Positions 5,770 to 12,662 of a stretch of 12,662 nucleotides of DNA are shown here, in pieces. Location: assembly GCA_964631295.1 (NCBI GenBank), contig CAZVXI010000086.1, positions 1 to 12,662 of the forward strand. Direction: 5' to 3'. Position 1 is the first letter of the stretch. Each line of letters begins with the position of its first letter. The translations under genes and the position numbers were made by a program. The notes below the pieces were generated by a model. It saw nothing but the letters and a program-made list of their open reading frames with translations. It was not told the DNA's origin and searched no databases. Origin of the DNA: CAZVXI01 sp964631295. Its GTDB lineage: Bacteria > Planctomycetota > Phycisphaerae > Phycisphaerales > SM1A02.

Positions 5770-7887
5770 TCAGTCGGTTGAGATTGTGTCGAGATATGCG
5801 TGCTCCAGGAGGCTCCGGTTCTCTCGCTGCCGGTACATTCTGGCAACCTTCTCAGCCATAAGTATGTCGACCCCGCCATCTGCGGACTCTGGAATGTAAC
5901 CGTCAATCGAACCGTCGAAACGGTATCGAGTCCACGATGCCGTGAACCGCAGGAGATGCAGCATCTCGTCAGTGAGCGATCGGTACGTATCGCGGTACGC
6001 CATCCATCGCGCAGCAAGCTCAACGCGAATGTCTTCTGGCAACGCATCAGCATCGGCCAGCGCTGTCTCAAACCGCTCGCTCGCCGCGTGCTGGTCGACC
6101 ACAATACGAGGTTGAGCGCGCAGCCAGTATTCATCCAACAGCGATGTAACATCCTCTTGATTGAGCAATTCGCGAAGCGATTCGAGGAGGCGCAGATTCG
6201 CCTCGATGATCGTTTGCAGTGCCTGTCCGCGCTCGACCCTATCCTCCCATGGATTGGCATTCAAGAACACTCGCAACGCGGCGCTCCGCGCGGTGCCGTA
6301 GTCGGCGACGATTGGCAGGACACCTTCCGTCCGTGCCCACTCACTCCCGTTCTCCACGAGCAGGCTCACAACATCAATGGCTGTGAGCGAACGAGGGCCG
6401 CGCTTCCCAACCAGCATCAACTGGCGTTCTCGCAGGCCGCGCAGGATATCAAGCATTTTCTGGTCTCCTTGGCGCAAGACAGATTCCAGAAAAGACTCAT
6501 CCGCGGCAAGAATCAAACTCCGACACTCATCACTGTTGACAAATCTGTGCCGTTCCCCAATGCGATCAATCTCTTCCTCGTATGCGGCAAACAACTCGGG
6601 ATCGAACTCCCGGTCCATGCATTTGAATAGCGCCCGACTCCACGCGGCGGACATCTGCACCTGCTTGGGCGTGAAGAGCCCCGCATTCCGCAGAGCACGC
6701 TCATTCCTCGTCGCCACGGCTTGTTCGTCCATCCCCAACTCGGCTTTCACCATGGCCAGCGTGCCGGCATCTGTCACGTCACCGAGCACGCCGATGGCTT
6801 TGCGCACAGCTTCATCCAACTCGCGTTGCTTCGCGCTGCGAACCGCGTTGCGTTCTCTAAAAGCGGCATGGTCCTGATCGACGGTACGCGGCCACAACTC
6901 TCGAAGACCACCGAGAGTCTCGCGAATGCTCCTGTGAAACTGCACAAGGACGTCATTCAGAACAAGACGAGCGGTTTCATCCCCTACCAGCTCGGCTGTA
7001 CGCACGATCGATTTGATGCGAGGTGCCAGGTTGTGCATGATCAGAACCTGAAAATACTCAAGATCAACTTGGAGCGCGGGGGCAGTGGGTGTCTGGGTGC
7101 TGATGGCCGCCAGCGTCTCATCGGTCAGTTCATCAATACGCTGGGCCAGTCGAAGTGCGTCGCGTGCACCTTCACCGATCATCAGTTCCCGCTGCAAATC
7201 CCTGGTATCACGGTTTGGCTTGATATCGCCGAACGCGGCGAACAATTCCTCCGTTTGTTCAATGTCGCGCCGAGCAATCTCCTCAAAGAGCCGCTCCATC
7301 AGCGAGGTGAGCTGCCTTTCATATGTGGCGAGTATCGGCGCAATCTCCGACGATTGCTGACGGACCGAATCCAACTGGGAGAGATCAACAAACTGGCGGC
7401 CTGACATGTCCATCCACAAGACAATGACTGGCTCGTACCTGTCGCGCAGGCGATGGCGGCGAACGGATTGCATTGCCTGTGTCTGCTCATCGGCCAAAAT
7501 CGCGTTGACCGCTGTGAAGAGAAGTTCATCCGCCATTTTCATTGCATTGAACGAGTCGCGTCCGTTTCGGTGCTTCGCCTTCTTGTATGCAACTGCTGCG
7601 AGCAGTGTCAGTCCATCATCGCGCACCGCGTCGTTAATCGCCTGTCGCCCGTCAAGAAACCGCTGTTCAACGGCCGAGGCTTGAACAAGATATTCGTCGT
7701 ACGCATGAATGACCATCCGCATCTGCTCATCCGACAGGCGCAGTGGCTCGATCCATTGTTCGAGTTTCTGCCACTGCATCGGCCGAACGGCTTCCGCATA
7801 ACCGAGAAAACGCTGAGCAGAGACTGGCCCCGCCAGGGCCGCGCAGAACAGCAGAGCGCATGCCACCATTGCTCGCAAATGAATCAT
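5770..7887 (-). CDS. large exported helical protein of unknown family
   Basis: A 705-residue protein that I do not recognise. It starts with a clear signal peptide (basic R5, hydrophobic 6-19, likely cleavage after VSA at residue 24), so it is exported. No lipobox, no transmembrane segment after the signal, and no catalytic motif is visible. The rest is rich in Leu, Ala, Glu, Arg and Asp and reads as nearly all amphipathic helix. Segments of the type LRLSDEQMRMVIHAYDEYL (about 48-66) and LPEDIRVELAARWMAYRDTY (late) look like weak copies of one helical unit, loosely like Spy/CpxP-type proteins, but this is a shape similarity only. The ATG at 7887 has a perfect GGGAGG site; the 22-codon upstream extension to 7953 would spoil the signal peptide. 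It lies 77 nt downstream of the C25 peptidase gene on the same strand, so it may be its partner or substrate in the envelope. Confidence 0.85.
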   Translation of the reverse strand: MIHLRAMVACALLFCAALAGPVSAQRFLGYAEAVRPMQWQKLEQWIEPLRLSDEQMRMVIHAYDEYLVQASAVEQRFLDGRQAINDAVRDDGLTLLAAVAYKKAKHRNGRDSFNAMKMADELLFTAVNAILADEQTQAMQSVRRHRLRDRYEPVIVLWMDMSGRQFVDLSQLDSVRQQSSEIAPILATYERQLTSLMERLFEEIARRDIEQTEELFAAFGDIKPNRDTRDLQRELMIGEGARDALRLAQRIDELTDETLAAISTQTPTAPALQVDLEYFQVLIMHNLAPRIKSIVRTAELVGDETARLVLNDVLVQFHRSIRETLGGLRELWPRTVDQDHAAFRERNAVRSAKQRELDEAVRKAIGVLGDVTDAGTLAMVKAELGMDEQAVATRNERALRNAGLFTPKQVQMSAAWSRALFKCMDREFDPELFAAYEEEIDRIGERHRFVNSDECRSLILAADESFLESVLRQGDQKMLDILRGLRERQLMLVGKRGPRSLTAIDVVSLLVENGSEWARTEGVLPIVADYGTARSAALRVFLNANPWEDRVERGQALQTIIEANLRLLESLRELLNQEDVTSLLDEYWLRAQPRIVVDQHAASERFETALADADALPEDIRVELAARWMAYRDTYRSLTDEMLHLLRFTASWTRYRFDGSIDGYIPESADGGVDILMAEKVARMYRQRENRSLLEHAYLDTISTD

Positions 7888-7893
7888 TGAAAA

Positions 7894-7899
7894 CCTCCC
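7894..7899 (-). promoter_or_regulatory. strong Shine-Dalgarno site deciding a start
   Basis: On the minus strand this is GGGAGG, 6 nt before the ATG at 7887. It selects that ATG over the in-frame one at 7953 and puts the signal peptide at the very N-terminus. Confidence 0.85.
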
Positions 7900-7964
7900 A
7901 ATTCGCCCGGCAGAACGCCACCGGTGATCTTTGAACTGCCAGTGCAGATGCACGGGCGTACATT

Positions 7965-9677
7965 TTACCCACCGAGACGTGTGCGGAGGGTGATGGGGAC
8001 GGTATCTGTGATCGCGACGGGCCGGTTCCGGGCATCCGCCGGGCCGGTCGGTCGGACGGTGACGCGAATCAATGCTGCATTCGCGGGCAGCGTTGCCGGG
8101 TCGAGCGCGATCGAGAATCGACCGTCGGTGAGCATCGCGTTGAGCGTTCGAAGTGTGCGCTCATTGGCAAGGGCGTGATTGTGCTGAGCCTTTGCGGGGA
8201 GGTCGGGGTCGTCTCGGCCTGTAACAGTCGCAATCTCGCCGCGGCGTGCGGGGCGGGTGCGGTCGGATTCAATCGTGACAGTGACTTCGCCGGTGATAAG
8301 TGTATTCGTCTCGCCGACGAGCCTGCCGTCGCGAAGGGTGAGCGTTTTGAATCGCCCGGGCGGGCGGGGCAGTTGCATTGTCGGATCGCCGAGCAGATTG
8401 TAGAGCTGCGTGTGCATGTCGCGCAGTTGCGAGAGTGTGACGGGCCACTGCATGCCTATGGCGATCGGACCTGCGATCAGATCGAGTTGGCGATTCTGTT
8501 GTGTTCGCCGGGTTGGTTGCAGCGCGTGCAGGTCGAGTTCGCCGAGCGTTTTCATCCTGCCGCTGAGCAGCGCATCGGTCAGCGCGTGTTGCACGACGGC
8601 GTTTGCGTAGGGATGCGTCGGACGGCTGCCTGCGAGCACCGCAGGTGGGCCGGCAGGATGCAAAAGCATCGCCTCGGCAAGTGAGTGTGTGTCATCGGGA
8701 AGGTCGAACCAGCCGGATGAACAGCAGGTGAGCAGCGCCAGCGGAGTGGCCGGCACATCTCCGGGGAGGTCGGCAAGATCATCCACGGTGAGCATGCGGT
8801 AGCGTCGTGCGCGCCAACGCAGAGAATCGAACCCGCGTTCGTTGCCATGGCCGACGTAGTTGAATAACATCGAAGGCGTCGCGAGTTGTCTGAGGATTGT
8901 TTCGGTCAGTTGTTCGGGCGGCGGACAGTAGATTGAATCAGGCTTGGCGTAACTCACGTGGATCGTGCAGCGTTCGGGCACGAGAGTGTTGACCATTGTG
9001 AAGAACAGTGTTTCGAGCAGTCGGTCAAGCGCGCCGAAGTGCCCTTCGCCCGCAACATATTCCACATGCATCGGCCAGGGTTGTGAGGCAATCTGCTGCT
9101 CGTATGCGATGATCTTGCGGAGCATGGTGCGTGCCTGCTCATTGGTGCGCACCGGGATGCGCCCGAGCATAACCTTCGTGCGATCAGAACCCGCAATGAC
9201 CTGATACGGATGGTCGGACGCGTACTGCTCATCGTCGTGATCGATGAGGCTCGGATCGGGCTGATTGAACCGAAACGTGGGAAGCAGGCCTGCAGTTGGT
9301 TCTTCATGCTGGCCAGCATCGCCGAGCAGCAGGATCGCGATTGGACGTGTGTCATCCAGCTCGCTGATAGCCTTGACGCGAAGTTTCAGCCGCTCGTCAA
9401 GCGCGGCCGACGCCTGTTCGCTTCGCTCGTGTCTGCCCGCATCAAATGCGATGGTTGTCGTCTGCCAGCCCTGACCAGCGCGGTGCGTCGCCCACGCAGC
9501 GGCGCTCTGAGCAAGTTGTGGCGGGTGGCAGATGATCAGCGTGCCGCGGTCGACCGGCGGTATGGCCCGGACGTGTGTTGTCGTGGAGTCCTGCCTGGCC
9601 TGACCAGCCAGTGCCAGCACGAGACAGGCGAGGATGGTGGCGATCAATCGCAAGTTGGCCTGCTGTGTGGCTGGCAT
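7965..9677 (-). CDS. exported C25 (gingipain-like) cysteine peptidase
   Basis: A 570-residue protein with an N-terminal signal peptide (hydrophobic residues 9-25). The body follows peptidase family C25 of clan CD: ILLLGDAG before residue 110, then VMLGRIPVRTNEQARTMLRKIIAYEQ, the catalytic His in FNYVGHGNERGF (H277), the cysteine region LLTCCSSGWFD, and the closing NLLGDP motif (D431). By alignment with the CxxGxF pattern of gingipains, C319 rather than C318 is the likely nucleophile. Residues 432-570 form a tail with strand-like sequence, plausibly an Ig-type domain as in other C25 proteins. I see no typical Bacteroidota type IX sorting domain. Specificity cannot be told. The ATG at 9677 has no ribosome site but a -10 box 5 nt upstream, suggesting a leaderless mRNA; the open frame back to 9848 overlaps the divergent gene and would bury the signal peptide. 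Likely co-transcribed with the next gene downstream. Confidence 0.85.
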   Translation of the reverse strand: MPATQQANLRLIATILACLVLALAGQARQDSTTTHVRAIPPVDRGTLIICHPPQLAQSAAAWATHRAGQGWQTTTIAFDAGRHERSEQASAALDERLKLRVKAISELDDTRPIAILLLGDAGQHEEPTAGLLPTFRFNQPDPSLIDHDDEQYASDHPYQVIAGSDRTKVMLGRIPVRTNEQARTMLRKIIAYEQQIASQPWPMHVEYVAGEGHFGALDRLLETLFFTMVNTLVPERCTIHVSYAKPDSIYCPPPEQLTETILRQLATPSMLFNYVGHGNERGFDSLRWRARRYRMLTVDDLADLPGDVPATPLALLTCCSSGWFDLPDDTHSLAEAMLLHPAGPPAVLAGSRPTHPYANAVVQHALTDALLSGRMKTLGELDLHALQPTRRTQQNRQLDLIAGPIAIGMQWPVTLSQLRDMHTQLYNLLGDPTMQLPRPPGRFKTLTLRDGRLVGETNTLITGEVTVTIESDRTRPARRGEIATVTGRDDPDLPAKAQHNHALANERTLRTLNAMLTDGRFSIALDPATLPANAALIRVTVRPTGPADARNRPVAITDTVPITLRTRLGG

Positions 9678-9682
9678 GTGTG

Positions 9683-9688
9683 ATTCTA
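9683..9688 (-). promoter_or_regulatory. -10 box implying a leaderless C25 mRNA
   Basis: On the minus strand this is TAGAAT (five of six to TATAAT), 5 nt before the ATG at 9677. Transcription would start at or within a base or two of the A of the ATG, which fits the absence of a ribosome site. The -35 region is poor and GC-rich, which lowers confidence. Confidence 0.4.
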
Positions 9689-9741
9689 CCGAGGAAAGCG
9701 CCGGCGGGCGTCGGGTCGCTTCCGGTGCTACTGATTCATCT

Positions 9742-10653
9742 ATGGCACACGAGCACGAAAACGATACATCGCTGAGGAGGGTCGGTTGGATCGGAACAGG
9801 TGTGATGGGCCTGCCGATGGCTCGGCATCTGATGGACGCAGGGTGCAACCTGAAGGTTCACACGCGAACGAAGGCCCGCGCCCAGTCGTTGATCGATGCG
9901 GGAGCTGCATGGGCTGACTCGCCCGCGGCCGCTGCTGACCAATGCGAGGTTGTCTTCTCGATCGTCGGGTATCCGGCCGATGTCGAAGCCACGCATCTTG
10001 GTGAGTCGGGGACGCTCGCTGCCGAGACGTTGCCGGGCGTCATTGTTGACATGACGACGTCGACACCAGCGCTGGCCGAGCGTCTTGCGGAGGTTGCCGG
10101 GAATCGTGGCGTTGGCGCGGTTGACGCGCCGGTGAGTGGGGGAGATGTTGGTGCGCGCGAGGCGCGGCTGTCGATCATGGTGGGTGGTGCTGATGCGCAT
10201 GTTGCGGAGATCATGCCGTTGCTGAGGTGCCTTGGTTCGAACATTGTTCATCAGGGTCCGGCCGGCGCGGGTCAGCATACGAAGATGGTCAACCAGATTC
10301 TGATCGCGGGCAACATGATGGGGGCGTGTGAGGGGTTGCTGTATGCAGAGCGTGCGGGGCTTGATCCGACGCGCGTGATTGAGTCTGTCGGTGCGGGTGC
10401 GGCCGGCTCGTGGACGATCAATAATCTCGGGCCACGGATGATCGCACGCGACTTCGAGCCGGGCTTTTTCGTGGAGCATTTCATCAAGGATCTGGGCATT
10501 GCGCTCAGCGAGGCGGAGCGGCTCGGCCTGGCGCTGCCCGGGCTGGCACTGGCCCGGCAGTTGTATGAGGCGGTGCGCGGGCAGGGTATGGCTCGGAAGG
10601 GCACGCAGGCCCTGCTGGTGATGCTGGAGCGGATGAATGGCATCGAGCAATGA
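9742..10653 (+). CDS. 3-hydroxyisobutyrate dehydrogenase family NAD(P) oxidoreductase
   Basis: A 303-residue beta-hydroxyacid dehydrogenase; relatives act on 3-hydroxyisobutyrate, tartronate semialdehyde (2-hydroxy-3-oxopropionate) or small aldehydes such as succinic semialdehyde. The nucleotide fold is G18-T-G20-V-M-G23 after a short N-terminal tail. VHTRTKARA after the second strand carries the Arg-Thr typical of members that use NADPH, but that is not decisive. The substrate-binding signature DAPVSGG is at 128-134 with SIMVGG after it, and the catalytic Lys is K181 in GAGQHTKMVNQ. The all-helical C-terminal domain is complete (FIKDLGIALSEAERLGLALP). The ATG at 9742 has no evident ribosome site; the frame is open back to 9634, but that stretch is antisense to the C25 signal peptide. 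It is divergent from the C25 gene across a 64-nt spacer. No neighbouring valine or glycerate pathway gene helps choose the substrate. Confidence 0.92.
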   Translation: MAHEHENDTSLRRVGWIGTGVMGLPMARHLMDAGCNLKVHTRTKARAQSLIDAGAAWADSPAAAADQCEVVFSIVGYPADVEATHLGESGTLAAETLPGVIVDMTTSTPALAERLAEVAGNRGVGAVDAPVSGGDVGAREARLSIMVGGADAHVAEIMPLLRCLGSNIVHQGPAGAGQHTKMVNQILIAGNMMGACEGLLYAERAGLDPTRVIESVGAGAAGSWTINNLGPRMIARDFEPGFFVEHFIKDLGIALSEAERLGLALPGLALARQLYEAVRGQGMARKGTQALLVMLERMNGIEQ

Positions 10654-10662
10654 ATCGAAGTT

Positions 10663-10694
10663 GCCCGCCTCGTGCCGCGCAGGACGGTGCGGGC
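10663..10694 (+). terminator. GC-rich hairpin after the dehydrogenase gene
   Basis: GCCCGC (10663-10668) pairs with GCGGGC (10689-10694), with an inner CCG/CGG pairing and an uneven internal loop, starting 9 nt past the dehydrogenase stop. No T-run follows, so it is an uncertain terminator; it may insulate the nuclease-truD pair. Confidence 0.3.
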
Positions 10695-10725
10695 CTGCCT
10701 AGTGTTGAAGAGCCATATGGCACAC

Positions 10726-10730
10726 AAGGA
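10726..10730 (+). promoter_or_regulatory. Shine-Dalgarno site deciding the DUF151 start
   Basis: AAGGA stands 7 nt before the ATG at 10738. It favours this ATG over the in-frame ATG at 10717, whose upstream AAGAG is weaker and closer. Confidence 0.6.
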
Positions 10731-10737
10731 TCAAGAC

Positions 10738-11259
10738 ATGGCAGTTCCGATGGAGTTGTCTCGCATTCTCATTCGCGAGATGACCGACATGCAAATCATC
10801 GAGTTGACTGAGATCGACGGCGAGCGCACGTTCCCGATCGTGATCGGCCTGCCGGAAGCATTCGCCATCGAACGCCGGCTCAAGGGCATTCAGATCGAGC
10901 GGCCGCAAACGCATGATCTGCTCGCGTCAACCATCGAACAGCTCGGCGGGTTGCTGCACAAAGTGGTCATCAATGATCTGCGAGATGGCACGTTCTTTGC
11001 CATGCTCATCATCGAGCTGGACGGCGAGATGATCGAAGTCGACTCGCGCCCGTCCGATGCAATCGCTCTGGCTGTTGCAGGCGATGTGCCGATTGAAGTC
11101 GCCGAGCACGTGCTTGCAGAGACCGAAGCTGACGCCAAAACCATGCAGGAACTCGCAGAGTCAGCCGGCTTCGAAGATGATGATGATGATGACTCCGACT
11201 CCGACAACGATGATGACGACTACGCCGACAATGGCGAAAACGATCTCAACTGGGATTGA
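10738..11259 (+). CDS. bifunctional nuclease family (DUF151) protein with acidic tail
   Basis: A 173-residue protein whose first ~130 residues match the DUF151/bifunctional nuclease domain: MELSRILIRE, FPIVIGLPEAFAIERRL, RPQTHDLLASTIEQLGG, the DGTFFAMLIIE strand, and the signature DSRPSDAIALAVAGDVPI. The plant and mycobacterial members have been described as nucleases or linked to stress; the actual activity in bacteria is poorly defined, so this is a family call only. From residue 146 the protein ends in an unusual acidic tail of Asp, Glu, Asn and Ser, partly encoded by a GAT repeat. Such tails can mimic nucleic acid or bind metal or basic partners; here that is inference. It is followed 14 nt later by truD, so the two are probably co-transcribed. 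The ATG at 10717 is an alternative start adding seven residues. Confidence 0.9.
   Translation: MAVPMELSRILIREMTDMQIIELTEIDGERTFPIVIGLPEAFAIERRLKGIQIERPQTHDLLASTIEQLGGLLHKVVINDLRDGTFFAMLIIELDGEMIEVDSRPSDAIALAVAGDVPIEVAEHVLAETEADAKTMQELAESAGFEDDDDDDSDSDNDDDDYADNGENDLNWD
11176..11220 (+). repeat. Asp-codon repeat coding the acidic tail
   Basis: Five GAT triplets and a GAC (11176-11193) are followed by GAC/TCC alternation and four more Asp codons (to 11220). It is a low-complexity coding tract that could change length by slippage without shifting the frame. Confidence 0.6.
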
Positions 11260-11273
11260 CCCCGGGGAACCTG

Positions 11274-12521
11274 ATGACCGCAATCTGCGACAGCCCACTG
11301 GCGCAACATTATCTCACTGAAGAACCTGGCATCGGCGGCGAACTCAAGCAACGTCCCGAAGATTTTCTCGTCGAAGAGATTCCGCTTTACGAACCCTGCG
11401 GCGAGGGTGAACATCTCTACCTGTTCATCGAGAAGCGAGGCGTATCACACAGCGAGATGCTCTCGTGCATTCGCAGGCATTTTCGACTGCCCGAACGTGC
11501 TGTCGGCTATGCAGGAATGAAAGATAAACTCGGCATCACGCGGCAGCTTGTGTCGCTGCACCTTCCCGGCGAGAAGAATGTCGATATTAACATTTCCCAT
11601 GACGGCCTCGCCGTGCTCTGGGCAGATTGGCATCGCAATAAACTTCGTCGCGGACACCTCACGGGTAATCGGTTCTCAATCCGCATTCGCGAGGTCGATC
11701 CACTCAAGACGCCGTCCGTCCTCAAGACCCTCCGAACACTCGAGAGGCGTGGCGTGCCAAACTACTTCGGAGAACAGCGATTCGGCTATCGTGCCAACAA
11801 TCACATCGTCGGGCAGCACATGATTGCAGGACGCTGGGAGGCAATGCTCGCTGAGATGCTCGGCACGAGCGGCGCGTCCTATCCCGAGTTCCAGCAACAG
11901 CGCCGCGAACTGTTCGAGGCAGGCCACTACGCTCGCGCTGCAGAGCAGTGGAGCGTCGCCGATCGAATCGAACTCATGGCCATGCGATCGCTTGCATCAG
12001 GCCGCTCGCCCCAACACACAGTGCGCTCACTTGATCGCACAGCCCGCACATTCTTTGCCAATGCATTCCAGTCCGCCGTTTTCAACCAGTTGCTTGACGA
12101 CCGGCTTGAAACCGACACGGTCGATCAACTGGCGGTCGGCGATCTCGCCTGGAAACATGACAGCCGCGCCGTCTTCCGTGTCACCAGCGTTGATGAAGCT
12201 GATGAACTGCGCCGTCGGCTTGATGCATTTCAAATCTCGCCCACCGGCCCCCTGTTCGGCAAAAACACCATGCATGCCGAAGGCCCAGTACACGAACGCG
12301 AACTTGCAGCATTGCGCCGGGCAGGCATCTCGCTTGATGAACTCGACGCATCCAGCTTTGCCACGCCGGGCGAGCGCCGCCCGTTCCGCGTGCCCATCAG
12401 CAACATAGAGATCGAAGGCGGCATCGACGAGCACGGCCAATACATCCGCACCGCGTTCGACCTGCCTCGCGGCTCGTACGCCACCGTCGCCTTGCGCGAA
12501 GTCATGAAGACGACTCCGTGA
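11274..12521 (+). CDS. truD: tRNA pseudouridine(13) synthase
   Basis: Converts uridine 13 of certain tRNAs to pseudouridine. The 415-residue protein carries TruD family landmarks in order: KQRPEDFLVEE near the N-terminus, GEGEHLYLFIEKRG, the catalytic Asp D84 in YAGMKDKLGITRQ (equivalent to D80 of E. coli GQKDKHAVT), RRGHLTGNRFSIRIREV, the NYFGEQRFG box at 163-171, and a C-terminal LPRGSYATVALREVMK. It is longer than the 349-residue E. coli enzyme, mainly in the inserted TRUD domain and C-terminal part, closer to what is seen outside the gammaproteobacteria. The ATG at 11274 follows GGGGA by 5 nt and is preferred. An in-frame TTG at 11256 overlaps the upstream stop and would add six residues; it has no ribosome site. 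No terminator is obvious in the 141 nt that follow. Confidence 0.95.
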   Translation: MTAICDSPLAQHYLTEEPGIGGELKQRPEDFLVEEIPLYEPCGEGEHLYLFIEKRGVSHSEMLSCIRRHFRLPERAVGYAGMKDKLGITRQLVSLHLPGEKNVDINISHDGLAVLWADWHRNKLRRGHLTGNRFSIRIREVDPLKTPSVLKTLRTLERRGVPNYFGEQRFGYRANNHIVGQHMIAGRWEAMLAEMLGTSGASYPEFQQQRRELFEAGHYARAAEQWSVADRIELMAMRSLASGRSPQHTVRSLDRTARTFFANAFQSAVFNQLLDDRLETDTVDQLAVGDLAWKHDSRAVFRVTSVDEADELRRRLDAFQISPTGPLFGKNTMHAEGPVHERELAALRRAGISLDELDASSFATPGERRPFRVPISNIEIEGGIDEHGQYIRTAFDLPRGSYATVALREVMKTTP

Positions 12522-12662
12522 TCCTGCGCCGCCGCCACTGCTCCTCGTGAGTTCTCCTGTGTTTTCTCGATCGGTCTGTTCATCATTGTTCCCGCTTCAC
12601 ACCCGTAGTCGCACAGCCGGCTGACTGCCCGGATTGGTTACCGCGTCAGCTCACAGCCGAAT

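Noticed and set aside
5800..6630. 276-residue plus-strand open frame within the 705-residue protein gene
   Set aside because: The minus-strand frame has a signal peptide, perfect ribosome site and even protein composition; the plus frame has none of these.
6721..7404. 227-residue plus-strand open frame within the same gene
   Set aside because: No ribosome site and no domain; antisense shadow of the exported helical protein.
7935..7960. Short inverted repeat (GTGCA GA TGCAC) between the C25 and helical-protein genes
   Set aside because: Five-base arms with a two-base centre cannot form a useful hairpin, and nothing else suggests an operator.
9634..9741. N-terminal extension of the 3-hydroxyisobutyrate dehydrogenase family protein
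   Set aside because: It overlaps the C25 signal-peptide codons and adds nothing family-like before the nucleotide-binding strand; ATG 9742 is the natural start.
9678..9848. 57-residue N-terminal extension of the C25 peptidase
   Set aside because: It would bury the signal peptide inside the protein and overlap the divergent dehydrogenase gene.
11256..11273. TTG start for truD overlapping the DUF151 stop
   Set aside because: Possible coupling, but no ribosome site; ATG 11274 has GGGGA at good spacing and the family similarity begins after it.
12522..12662. Possible tRNA, small gene or terminator at the right end
   Set aside because: No cloverleaf arms, no supported reading frame and no hairpin with T-run; only a 10-nt palindrome at 12614-12623, expected by chance in GC-rich DNA.

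Overview
The window is ordinary, gene-dense bacterial chromosome of fairly high G+C, with nine protein genes, short spacers, no RNA genes, no insertion sequences and no CRISPR. Several things point to Planctomycetota, possibly the Phycisphaerae: an exported protein like the N-terminal part of M60/TCAF-type peptidases, a signal-peptide-bearing C25 peptidase beside a very large exported helical protein of no known family, and a mixture of strong Shine-Dalgarno sites and apparently leaderless starts. This placement is inference from gene content; no ribosomal marker is present.

Left part (1-4300). A minus-strand gene for an exported M60/TCAF-N-like protein ends at the window edge. Divergent from it is a tight plus-strand operon: serA (D-3-phosphoglycerate dehydrogenase), a second D-isomer 2-hydroxyacid dehydrogenase (27-nt gap, GTG start with Shine-Dalgarno), and lhgO (L-2-hydroxyglutarate oxidase, 8-nt overlap). 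SerA-type enzymes are known to reduce 2-oxoglutarate to 2-hydroxyglutarate as a side reaction, so this operon may join serine synthesis to 2-hydroxyacid turnover or repair.

Middle (4301-9677). Three minus-strand genes follow. metK (S-adenosylmethionine synthetase) converges on lhgO and has its own promoter-like sequence plus a leader of about 95 nt with two clear hairpins. Upstream of it lie a 705-residue exported helical protein with a textbook Shine-Dalgarno site, and then a clan CD (C25, gingipain-like) peptidase whose -10 box sits so close to its ATG that the mRNA is probably leaderless. The last two look like a two-gene envelope or secreted unit.

Right part (9742-12521). Three plus-strand genes: a 3-hydroxyisobutyrate dehydrogenase family reductase, a bifunctional nuclease (DUF151) protein with a strongly acidic tail, and truD (tRNA pseudouridine-13 synthase) 14 nt behind it. 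The last 141 nt hold no gene that I can see.

No spectacular new system is evident. The best leads are the C25 peptidase/helical-protein pair, the structured metK leader, the serA-dehydrogenase-lhgO operon, and the abrupt end of the first gene, which may be a frameshift.
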